Positions 1 through 5,705 of a DNA stretch of 6,576 bases are shown in pieces. This DNA is from Syntrophales bacterium (GTDB lineage Bacteria; Desulfobacterota; Syntrophia; Syntrophales; UBA2210). Position 1 is the stretch's first letter; every line of letters starts with the position of its first letter. Below the pieces are notes generated by a model that made no database searches, had not been told where the DNA came from, and worked only from the letters and a program-made list of their open reading frames with translations. The DNA lies in assembly GCA_030655735.1 (NCBI GenBank), contig JAUSPK010000151.1, positions 1 through 6,576 of the forward strand. The letters are read 5' to 3'. The translations under genes were made by a program, and so were the position numbers.

Positions 1-684
1 ATCAATTTTAACCCCGACGGCGCGAATATTGACAGGAGCGCCCTGGTCAACTATGGGGTGGGCGTGAAATACTTTCTTACCAAGAACATTGCCCTGCGCG
101 GCGATGTGAGACACGTCATACCCTTTGATGACACGTACAACAATCTCCTCTACACCGCGGGGCTCTCCTTCTTCTTCGGTGGGGAAAAGAAAGCTGCCGC
201 TGCGGTTGCCGCTGTGGCACCGGCTCCCGCCCCAAAACCCGCTCCGGTTGCCGCTCCGGCACCCAAAGACAGCGACGGTGACGGCGTCTACGACAACGCG
301 GACAAATGTCCCGACACGCCGGCGGGCGCCCGTGTGGACAATCGGGGATGCTGGATTCTGCACGACGTCCTGTTCGATTTTGACAAGGCGATCATCAAGC
401 CTGAAGGGCGTCCGATCCTGGATGAAGCGGTAGTGGTCCTGGATAACAACCCCCCCATGCGAGTCGATATCCAGGGACATACGGATAGTGTAGGTTCCGA
501 CGAATGGAACCAGGGGCTCTCTGAAAGGCGAGCGGCGGCGGTCTTGGAAGCCCTTGTATCCGCCGGTATTGAGCCGGCCCGGCTCACAGCAAAGGGATTC
601 GGCGAGGGCATGCCGGCCGCGACCAATGAAACGACGGAAGGCCGGGCCCTGAACAGGCGCGTTGAGTTAACGCCTATACCGTAA
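1..684 (+). CDS. OmpA-family outer membrane protein, 5'-truncated by window edge
   Basis: The reading frame is open from base 1, so the start lies outside the window; 227 residues are visible. In order: the end of a beta-barrel (visible residues 1-64, finishing in an aromatic-rich strand GLSFFFGG); an Ala/Pro-rich linker (about 65-88); a thrombospondin type 3 calcium-binding repeat (DSDGDG at 90-95, Cys103 and Cys117 probably paired); and an OmpA C-terminal peptidoglycan-binding domain (about 120-227). The domain has the GHTD...G and N..LSERRA signatures, including Asp162 and Arg177, the positions that bind diaminopimelate in OmpA. The family anchors the outer membrane to the cell wall, the barrel sitting in the membrane and the C-terminal domain in the periplasm. 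A GTG at 58 could be mistaken for the start, but the upstream codons continue the barrel. Stop TAA at 682, followed by a terminator hairpin, so it probably ends its transcription unit. Confidence 0.93.
   Translation: MNFNPDGANIDRSALVNYGVGVKYFLTKNIALRGDVRHVIPFDDTYNNLLYTAGLSFFFGGEKKAAAAVAAVAPAPAPKPAPVAAPAPKDSDGDGVYDNADKCPDTPAGARVDNRGCWILHDVLFDFDKAIIKPEGRPILDEAVVVLDNNPPMRVDIQGHTDSVGSDEWNQGLSERRAAAVLEALVSAGIEPARLTAKGFGEGMPAATNETTEGRALNRRVELTPIP
193..264 (+). repeat. Ala/Pro-rich low-complexity linker coding repeat
   Basis: This stretch encodes alternating Ala, Pro and Val with one Lys, between the barrel and the calcium-binding repeat of the OmpA-family protein. The codons are imperfect repeats of GCT/GCC and CCG/CCC. 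Such linkers are usual in OmpA-like porins, where they span the periplasm, and tend to vary in length between strains. Confidence 0.7.
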
Positions 685-704
685 AGCACGCAAGCTCTAT
701 CATA

Positions 705-740
705 GAGGGTCTGCCATCCAAGGGCAGGCCCTCCGCTTTT
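705..740 (+). terminator. Probable rho-independent terminator after the OmpA-family gene
   Basis: An 11-bp stem (GAGGGTCTGCC at 705-715 with GGCAGGCCCTC at 723-733; one G-T wobble) closes a 7-base loop and is followed by CGC and four T's (737-740). It lies 20 bases after the TAA stop. The T-run is short, so termination may be incomplete, but stem strength and position support the call. Confidence 0.72.
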
Positions 741-854
741 GCCCGGGGCAGTTTTCCACATTCCACCCTTTGTTGCTCAATCCTGACCTGGTTCGGCCGG
801 TATCGACCAGTACCCTTCCGCACGTGAGGTGTTCGTTATACAATTCCGTATGTC

Positions 855-864
855 AAAAGGAGGT
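855..864 (+). promoter_or_regulatory. Strong ribosome binding site for the ICMT-like gene
   Basis: AAAAGGAGGT ends 6 bases before the ATG at 871. This near-complete anti-Shine-Dalgarno match fixes the start and rules out the overlapping TTG frame that begins at 864 inside it. Confidence 0.85.
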
Positions 865-870
865 TGAACT

Positions 871-1419
871 ATGGGCCTGAAAGACAGATGGATACGCCTC
901 ATATACAGGACGGCAACGGGGAGCAGAAAGATCCGCCTGCTCATCACCCCGGTTGTCGCCCTCTCCTACTTCCTGTTCGCGTCACTCTTCGTCATCCTGT
1001 CATTCCCGGCGGATCGCCTGTTCGGCCTTCCCGGGCTTCTCCCCCCCTCGATAAGCACCGTCCTGGCAGTCCCGGTCATCTTCTTCGGGCTGTTTCTGTA
1101 CTTCTGGTCCGTCCTGCATTTCATCCGGACGCGGGGAACCCCCGTTCCCTTCAATCCGCCCCCCGAACTGGTCACCTCCGGCCCCTACGAGCATATCCGC
1201 AACCCGATGCTCAGCGGCCTCTTCATCTTCCTCTTCGGCCTCGCCCTGGCCTTGAGGTCCGTCTCCCTCTTTTTTATCTTTACGCCCCTCTTCATCCTCG
1301 TCAATGTGATGGAAATGAAGATGATCGAGGAACCGGAGCTCGAGATGAGGCTCGGCCCGAAATATCTCGAATACAGAGAGAAGACGCCGATGTTTTTCCC
1401 GTGGAGGAGACCACAGTAA
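871..1419 (+). CDS. ICMT/PEMT-like integral membrane methyltransferase family protein
   Basis: This 182-residue protein has hydrophobic segments at about 22-45, 62-84 and a long stretch at 112-146 that could be a helical hairpin. The C-terminal half carries the signature of bacterial isoprenylcysteine carboxyl methyltransferase and phospholipid methyltransferase relatives: GPYEHIRNPM at 104-113, then EEPELEMRLGPKYLEYRE at 153-170 and a closing P..FPWRRP. In the family these parts bind S-adenosylmethionine at the membrane face and methylate a small lipid-like or thiol substrate. The substrate is unknown here: no prenylated-protein gene is nearby and bacterial homologues are mostly uncharacterised. 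It stands alone, 186 bases after the OmpA-family gene and 181 before the HpaB-like gene, with its own strong ribosome binding site. The methyltransferase fold is fairly sure; the activity is inferred. Confidence 0.85.
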   Translation: MGLKDRWIRLIYRTATGSRKIRLLITPVVALSYFLFASLFVILSFPADRLFGLPGLLPPSISTVLAVPVIFFGLFLYFWSVLHFIRTRGTPVPFNPPPELVTSGPYEHIRNPMLSGLFIFLFGLALALRSVSLFFIFTPLFILVNVMEMKMIEEPELEMRLGPKYLEYREKTPMFFPWRRPQ

Positions 1420-1446
1420 TAGATGGTGTGCAATCCGCGGGCGCTC

Positions 1447-1467
1447 ATACGCAAATCATTTGCATAT
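1447..1467. promoter_or_regulatory. 21-bp near-perfect dyad, candidate operator upstream of the HpaB-like gene
   Basis: The core GCAAAT-C-ATTTGC (1451-1463) is a perfect 6-bp inverted repeat about one central base. Outside it, after one mismatched pair (1450/1464), ATA (1447-1449) pairs with TAT (1465-1467), so nine of ten pairs match. It is an AT-rich island in GC-rich DNA, 27 bases after the ICMT-like stop and about 75 bases upstream of the TTGACA box. The symmetry and size suit a dimeric transcription factor. No T-run follows, so it is not a terminator. The regulator cannot be named from the sequence. Confidence 0.5.
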
Positions 1468-1499
1468 TCCAACGACACGTGGTCAAATAGTCGGTGATG

Positions 1500-1524
1500 A
1501 TGGCCCGAATGGTTGTCGGGGCAT
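1500..1524. repeat. Inverted repeat between the dyad and the promoter
   Basis: ATGGCCCGA (1500-1508) and TCGGGGCAT (1516-1524) pair in eight of nine positions around a 7-base loop. It ends 19 bases before the TTGACA box. It has no following T-run, so it is a weak terminator candidate for the ICMT-like gene. It may be a second protein-binding site or a chance fold. Confidence 0.35.
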
Positions 1525-1543
1525 TCTGCACGGGGGAATACGT

Positions 1544-1578
1544 TTGACAATTAATCATCCCATCATGAATGGGATAAA
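1544..1578 (+). promoter_or_regulatory. Candidate promoter of the HpaB-like gene: consensus -35, unclear -10
   Basis: TTGACA at 1544-1549 is a perfect sigma70 -35 box, and the 16 bases from 1544 to 1559 equal the -35 region of the E. coli trp (and tac) promoter as I remember it. The matching -10 is not obvious: at normal spacing the sequence is TGAATG or close, and the better GATAAA (1573-1578) lies 23 bases away. Either the promoter is weak or activator-dependent, or the -10 is elsewhere. Confidence 0.38.
1557..1575 (+). repeat. Perfect 7-bp hairpin just upstream of the ribosome binding site
   Basis: ATCCCAT (1557-1563) pairs exactly with ATGGGAT (1569-1575) around CATGA. A run of seven A's and AATAAAGGAGG follows. 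It overlaps the space downstream of the -35 box, so it could be an operator covering the promoter, or a leader hairpin near the Shine-Dalgarno if transcription starts upstream. Confidence 0.4.
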
Positions 1579-1583
1579 AAAAT

Positions 1584-1591
1584 AAAGGAGG
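1584..1591 (+). promoter_or_regulatory. Ribosome binding site of the HpaB-like gene
   Basis: AAAGGAGG lies 9 bases before GTG at 1601. It supports the GTG start, which also gives the N-terminus expected of the family (a V-K-Q-Y-x-E-S-L opening). Confidence 0.85.
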
Positions 1592-1600
1592 GAAGAAGAC

Positions 1601-3049
1601 GTGGGAATTAGAACCGTAAAGCAGTACAAGGAAAGTTTGAAAGACGGGAGGCGCGTATACCTCAGCGGTGAAAAGGTGGAGGACATCACCAAGCATCCGA
1701 TCCTGGGGATCACCTGCGACACGATCGCCGCCGGGTATGAGCTGACCGCGTCGAAGGACCCCGAGGTGAAGAACCTCTTCGTGGCGCCCCATCCCGAGAC
1801 GGGGGAGCCGATCAACCGGCTTTTCATCACACCGGGCGGCACGGAAGATCTGATAAACCGGACGAAGATGATCCAGCGCTCCATCCAGATCATCGGGGGC
1901 CTCCCATTCGGGAAGGATATCGGGACCGACTGTCTCAACGCGGCCTTCGTCGTCGCCGGTCAGATGGGAAAGAAGGAGTATCAGGAGAACGCGAAAAACT
2001 TCCTCGAGCACCTGCGCAAAAACGACCTGCATACCTGCGGCGCCGTGACCTGCGTCAAGGGGGACCGGTCGAAAGAGCCGGCCAAACAGAAGCACCCCGA
2101 TTACTATCTCCACGTGGTGGACAAGAACAAGGACGGTATCATCGTCAAGGGGGCCAAGATCCATATCACCAGCGCCCCGGCGGCGAACGAGATCATCGTC
2201 GTACCGACCCGGCAGATGCGGGAGAACGAGGCCGACTACGCGGTCAGCTTCGCCATACCGGCCAACACGGAGGGGGTCACCTTCATCTGTCGCGGCGGGC
2301 GAGGCGCCTGGTCGGATCGGGAGTTTCACGCCGACCGCCCGGTCAGGGAACTGACGGAGGCCATGATCGTCTTTGACAATGTCTTTGTCCCCTGGGAGAG
2401 GGTCTTCATGTGCGGCGAGTGGCAGTTTTCCATGCTCCTGGCCTATACCTTCGCGACCTTCCACCGCTTCACGGCGATCAGCTACAAGGTTCCCGCTGTC
2501 GAGGTGATGGCCGGCTGCGCGGTCGCCATGGCCAAATACAACGGCCTGGAGAAGGTTTCGCACATACAGGACAAGCTGGCGGACATCGCCGCCTACGTGG
2601 AGACACTGCGCGCCCTGGCCAACGCGGCGGCGCAGAACCCCGTCATGTACGGCGACATCGCCGTCCCCAACCCCCTGATCGCGAATATGGCCAAGCTCCA
2701 CTTCGCCAGCAAGTACCACGAATTCATCAAGCTGGTGCAGGATATCGCCGGGGGAATCATCGCGACCTCACCGGACAAGAGGGACTGGGACAACCCCGAC
2801 ATCCACGACTACCTCGAACACTACCTGGGCGGGAGTGAGAAGTACAGCACCCTGGAGCGTATGCAGATGATCCACGAGACAATGCGGCACGTCTGTTCGC
2901 ACGAGTCGGCCTTCCATGAGGTGACGACGGTCCACGCCGAGGGATCGATGGCGGCGCAGAAGATGATGATCCTGGCCGAGTCTCCCCTGAAACAGTATGA
3001 AACCATGGCTAAGGTGGCGGCGGGAATCCTGCCCCGCGACAGTTTCTAG
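1601..3049 (+). CDS. HpaB/4-hydroxybutyryl-CoA dehydratase superfamily flavoprotein lacking iron-sulfur cysteines
   Basis: This 482-residue protein is a full-length member of the superfamily of 4-hydroxyphenylacetate 3-monooxygenase (HpaB) and 4-hydroxybutyryl-CoA dehydratase (AbfD). Family marks are KQYKESL..GRRVYLSGEKVEDI.KHP (7-33), the flavin-region VKGDRS (152-157), EAMIVFDNVFVPWERVF (253-269), FHR (287-289) and the C-terminal VHAEGSMAAQ (444-453). Compared by eye with Clostridium AbfD, recalled from memory, it is closer to that branch than to classical HpaB. Yet cluster ligands Cys99, Cys103 and Cys299 are replaced by Pro102, Asp106 and Tyr295; only the fourth, His292 (His288 here), remains. 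Active-site Glu257 and Lys300 are kept (Glu253, Lys296), while Tyr296 is Ala292. So it should bind FAD without the [4Fe-4S] cluster. A true 4-hydroxybutyryl-CoA dehydratase is unlikely; reduced-flavin-dependent hydroxylation or acyl-CoA isomerisation/dehydration are possible. The nitroreductase-fold gene follows 67 bases later. The start is GTG. The family call is firm, the reaction unknown. Confidence 0.93.
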   Translation: MGIRTVKQYKESLKDGRRVYLSGEKVEDITKHPILGITCDTIAAGYELTASKDPEVKNLFVAPHPETGEPINRLFITPGGTEDLINRTKMIQRSIQIIGGLPFGKDIGTDCLNAAFVVAGQMGKKEYQENAKNFLEHLRKNDLHTCGAVTCVKGDRSKEPAKQKHPDYYLHVVDKNKDGIIVKGAKIHITSAPAANEIIVVPTRQMRENEADYAVSFAIPANTEGVTFICRGGRGAWSDREFHADRPVRELTEAMIVFDNVFVPWERVFMCGEWQFSMLLAYTFATFHRFTAISYKVPAVEVMAGCAVAMAKYNGLEKVSHIQDKLADIAAYVETLRALANAAAQNPVMYGDIAVPNPLIANMAKLHFASKYHEFIKLVQDIAGGIIATSPDKRDWDNPDIHDYLEHYLGGSEKYSTLERMQMIHETMRHVCSHESAFHEVTTVHAEGSMAAQKMMILAESPLKQYETMAKVAAGILPRDSF

Positions 3050-3059
3050 GATGATTTTC

Positions 3060-3096
3060 AGGGACAGCACCCAAGTAATAGCCGGGTGTTGTCCCT
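3060..3096 (+). repeat. 13-bp hairpin between the HpaB-like and nitroreductase genes
   Basis: AGGGACAGCACCC (3060-3072) pairs with GGGTGTTGTCCCT (3084-3096), with one G-T wobble, around an 11-base loop. It starts 11 bases after the first stop and ends 3 bases before the next gene's ribosome binding site. There is no T-run, so it is not a standard terminator. It could act as an RNA stabiliser or processing site that sets unequal expression, or be a REP-like palindrome. Confidence 0.65.
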
Positions 3097-3099
3097 ATC

Positions 3100-3104
3100 A
3101 GGAG
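3100..3104 (+). promoter_or_regulatory. Ribosome binding site of the nitroreductase-family gene
   Basis: AGGAG lies 12 bases before the ATG at 3117. The spacing is somewhat long, but it is the only Shine-Dalgarno match, and it selects 3117 over the in-frame ATG at 3051, which has none. Confidence 0.6.
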
Positions 3105-3116
3105 AATAAGAGACAA

Positions 3117-3722
3117 ATGGAATTCACACAGGCTATCGAACAGCGGCGCAGTATACGAAAATTCAAAGGAGACCCGATCACGGACGCGATGATCGAACAG
3201 CTCCTTGAGGCGGCCCGCCTGGCCCCGTCGGGATCAAATATCCAGCCGGCGCGGTTCGTCGTCGTGAAGACCCCCGCCATGAGGGAGAAACTGGGCACCT
3301 GCACGCCGTACAAATTCATCACCCGGGCCCCCGTTATCTTCGTCTGCTGCGCCGACCGCGCGTCCCTGTCGACACGGGACAGACGCGTCGGAGAACTCCT
3401 CGAGACGGGAGTCTTCACCGATGTCGAGATGGACCCGACCGACTCGAAGGCTTACAGCGCCGCCCAGATGGACGACTTCGCTTCCCGGCTCTATCTTTCC
3501 ATGAACGCGGCTATCGCGATCGAGCACATGGTCCTGCGGGCCGTCGATCTCGGTCTGGGAAGCTGCTGGATCGGAAGGTTTGACAAGGAGAAGGCGCACC
3601 GGATCCTGGAGCTTGACGAAGACACCCATATCGTCGTGCTTCTTCCCGTCGGCTATCCCGCGCAATCACCCCCCCAGCGGCCCCGGCTTTCGCTGGACCA
3701 CTTGGTTCTGAAGACTGTCTGA
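3117..3722 (+). CDS. Nitroreductase-family FMN-dependent oxidoreductase
   Basis: From the ATG at 3117 the protein is 201 residues, a normal length for the family. Visible marks are the N-terminal FMN-phosphate motif QRRSIRKF (9-16), APSGSNIQPARFVVV (36-50) that contacts the flavin, the C-terminal GLGSCWIGRFD (146-156) and LLPVGYPAQSP (175-185). Members are usually homodimeric FMN enzymes that use NAD(P)H to reduce nitro compounds, quinones, flavins or enoates; the substrate cannot be read from sequence. It sits 67 bases after the HpaB-like gene on the same strand with no promoter seen between, so co-transcription is likely, and supply of reduced flavin or a linked redox step is a reasonable guess. 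A longer form from 3051 is in frame but would translate the hairpin and lacks a ribosome binding site. The stop lies 6 bases from the stop of the convergent helicase gene. Confidence 0.92.
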   Translation: MEFTQAIEQRRSIRKFKGDPITDAMIEQLLEAARLAPSGSNIQPARFVVVKTPAMREKLGTCTPYKFITRAPVIFVCCADRASLSTRDRRVGELLETGVFTDVEMDPTDSKAYSAAQMDDFASRLYLSMNAAIAIEHMVLRAVDLGLGSCWIGRFDKEKAHRILELDEDTHIVVLLPVGYPAQSPPQRPRLSLDHLVLKTV

Positions 3723-3728
3723 GATAAT

Positions 3729-5687
3729 TCAGCGGATCATCCACTGATCGAAGGGGAGGTCTTCCGGTTCGAGGCCGGAGGGGGCCAGTTCCGCAATGAA
3801 GCGCGACGGAACGGCATCCGCGCTCCACACGCCCCGGGTACGGCCCACCAGGGGATGGCAGAAATAGAGCTGGTCCTTCGCCCGGGTGGTGGCGACGTAG
3901 AAGAGCCGCCGCTCCTCGTCTTCGCCCCCCGGTTCCTTCAGGGCGCGGGCCAGGGGAAACATCCCCTCCGAGCACCAGATCATGAAAACGACCGCCCATT
4001 CGAGCCCCTTGGCCTGGTGGATGGAGCTGAGGACGACCTTGTGGTTGTTTTCCTCCGGCCGGTAGGAGGCCTCCTCCTCCGTGATGTTCGTCATCAGGGC
4101 GAGGTCGCTCAGAAACTCCTCGAGCGAGGCGAATTCCGAAGAAAAGGCCGAGAGCTGCCACAGGTCCTCCTCGCGCGAGGCGCCGTCCCCGTACTTCTCC
4201 TCCATGCGCTCCCGGTAGCCGCCCTTCAGTATCACATCGACGATCTGTGTCAGGGCATTGGAAGCGGACAGCTCCAGGACCCCCTTCAGCGTCTCCCTGA
4301 ACCTGCCGATCCCGGCCGCGGCCCCCTTCGGGACCTGTTTCATAAACTCGTCGGAAAAGACGGCCGCGAGGGGGTCTCCCCGCGAGGAGACGAACTCCCA
4401 TATCTTGCGCGCCGTCACATCCCCGATCTTGGGGTAGAGCTTCATCACCCGCCTCCAGGCGATCTCGTCGAGGGGGTTCGCGGCGATCCGCATGAAGGCG
4501 GTCACGTCCTTTATGTGGGCCTGCTCGAAGAACCTGATCCCCGACCGGATCTCGAAGGGGATCCCCCTCCTGACCAGCTCCATCTGCAATTCCATGGAGT
4601 GGTAGTGGGCTCGGTAGAGAACGGCGATCTCCCCCAGGGGAATCCCCTCGTCGGCCAGCTCGATGATCCGCTGGGCGACGAAATCGGCCTGCCGGAGGAC
4701 ATTCTTGAGGGGGACGAATACGGGTCTGAGCCCCTTCTTCCTGACGGCCCGCAGGACCTTCTCAAACTGGTACGGGTTGTTCACGATGCTCAGATTGGCC
4801 AGTGCGAGGATCTCCGGCGTGCTCCGGTAGTTGGTCTCCAGCTTGAAGACCTGGGCGTCCGGGTAGCGCTCCGGAAATTTGAGGATATTGGAGAAGTTCG
4901 CCCCCCTGAAGGAGTAGATGCTCTGGGAATCATCCCCCACCACCATCAGGTTCCGGTGCCCGGCGGCGAGGAGGTCGAGGATATCGGCCTGGATGATGTT
5001 GGTGTCCTGGTACTCGTCCACTAGTATGTGGAGGAACCGGTCGGCGTATTCCTCGCGTATCTCGGGGAAATCGTTCAGGAGGGCGCGCCAGTTGAGCAGG
5101 ATATCGTCGAAGTCCATCACGCTCAGCTCCTTCTTCCGGAGCCGGTAGCGCAGGGCGACCTTGAGGATATCGGTGATACAGCGGGAGAGATTCCGGTACC
5201 TGCCCTCGATGATCTTGTCGATCTCCACCCCGGTGTTCGCGGAGAGGCTGATGATCTCCCCCAGGACACTGGGCTTGGGGAAGGTCCCGTCCGCGGTATG
5301 GATCCCCATCTCCCGGATGCAGGTATTGATCAGCTGGCGGGAATCCTCCGCGTCCACGATCGTATAGGCCCGTTCGTACCCGAGCAGTCCTGCGTACCTT
5401 CGGAGGATGCGGTTTCCCACGTGGTGAAAGGTCCCCCCCCACAGCCTCCCCAGGTCCACATCCACCAGCGTCTCGACGCGCGACAGCATCGAGTGCGCGG
5501 CCTTGTTGGTGAAGGTGGCAAGGAGGATACGCCCCGGATCTGTCCCCTGCTCTATCAGGTGGGCGACCCGGTACGTCAGCGCCCGCGTCTTGCCGCTTCC
5601 GGCGCCGGCGATCACGAGGATCGGTCCGTCCGCGGCCTTGACCACGTTGCGCTGTTCGGGGTTAAGTTCCTTTTCGTAGTCGATCAC
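3729..5687 (-). CDS. UvrD/Rep/PcrA-type ATP-dependent 3'-5' DNA helicase (SF1A)
   Basis: This 652-residue protein carries the whole SF1A motif set in order: Q motif LNPEQRNVV (8-16), Walker A AGAGSGKT (27-34), Ia TFTNKAA (58-64), Walker B LVDEYQDTN (222-230), III VVGDDSQSIYSFRGA (249-263), IV ETNYRS (284-289), V SSIHQAKGLEW (554-564) and VI EERRLFYVATTRAK (591-604). Such enzymes unwind DNA 3' to 5' in nucleotide excision or mismatch repair, or at stalled forks. It stops shortly after motif VI, so the C-terminal Tudor-like tail of UvrD/PcrA that binds RNA polymerase is missing; in length it is nearer Rep, and the exact orthologue is unsure. The start is GTG at 5687; the only in-frame codon block upstream reaches the adk stop after six codons, so no longer form exists, and no strong Shine-Dalgarno is seen. 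It probably depends on adk transcription and perhaps translational coupling. Confidence 0.93.
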   Translation of the reverse strand: MIDYEKELNPEQRNVVKAADGPILVIAGAGSGKTRALTYRVAHLIEQGTDPGRILLATFTNKAAHSMLSRVETLVDVDLGRLWGGTFHHVGNRILRRYAGLLGYERAYTIVDAEDSRQLINTCIREMGIHTADGTFPKPSVLGEIISLSANTGVEIDKIIEGRYRNLSRCITDILKVALRYRLRKKELSVMDFDDILLNWRALLNDFPEIREEYADRFLHILVDEYQDTNIIQADILDLLAAGHRNLMVVGDDSQSIYSFRGANFSNILKFPERYPDAQVFKLETNYRSTPEILALANLSIVNNPYQFEKVLRAVRKKGLRPVFVPLKNVLRQADFVAQRIIELADEGIPLGEIAVLYRAHYHSMELQMELVRRGIPFEIRSGIRFFEQAHIKDVTAFMRIAANPLDEIAWRRVMKLYPKIGDVTARKIWEFVSSRGDPLAAVFSDEFMKQVPKGAAAGIGRFRETLKGVLELSASNALTQIVDVILKGGYRERMEEKYGDGASREEDLWQLSAFSSEFASLEEFLSDLALMTNITEEEASYRPEENNHKVVLSSIHQAKGLEWAVVFMIWCSEGMFPLARALKEPGGEDEERRLFYVATTRAKDQLYFCHPLVGRTRGVWSADAVPSRFIAELAPSGLEPEDLPFDQWMIR

Positions 5688-5705
5688 GGTGTGTGCTGTC
5701 CGACC

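Noticed and set aside
788..842. A weak hairpin (CTGGT/ACCAG, 788-810) and a promoter-like TATACA (837-842) before the ICMT-like gene
   Set aside because: The stem is only 5-6 bp, and the best -35 match is three of six bases at 15-bp spacing. Both could be chance.
864..1490. An alternative 208-codon frame overlapping the ICMT-like gene
   Set aside because: It would start inside the ribosome binding site of the real gene and its product is His/Pro/Arg-rich without family features.
1445..2719. A 424-codon open frame on the - strand opposite the HpaB-like gene
   Set aside because: It is a shadow of GC-rich codon use. Its product shows no family signature, while the + strand frame is a clear full-length family member.
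1601..3049. Calling the gene a true 4-hydroxybutyryl-CoA dehydratase (abfD)
   Set aside because: The three cysteines that hold the [4Fe-4S] cluster are missing, so the reaction is not supported.
3051..3116. A longer nitroreductase start at the ATG at 3051, or at 2997 inside the HpaB-like gene
   Set aside because: Neither has a Shine-Dalgarno, the extension covers the hairpin, and the family N-terminus matches the ATG at 3117.
3735..3749. GATCA/TGATC inverted repeat near the convergent stops as a terminator
   Set aside because: It has a 5-bp stem, lies inside the helicase coding end and has no T-run on either side.
3511..4401. A 296-codon - strand frame overlapping the helicase and nitroreductase genes
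   Set aside because: The product is low-complexity Arg/Gly/Pro-rich and out of frame with the helicase, whose motifs are intact.
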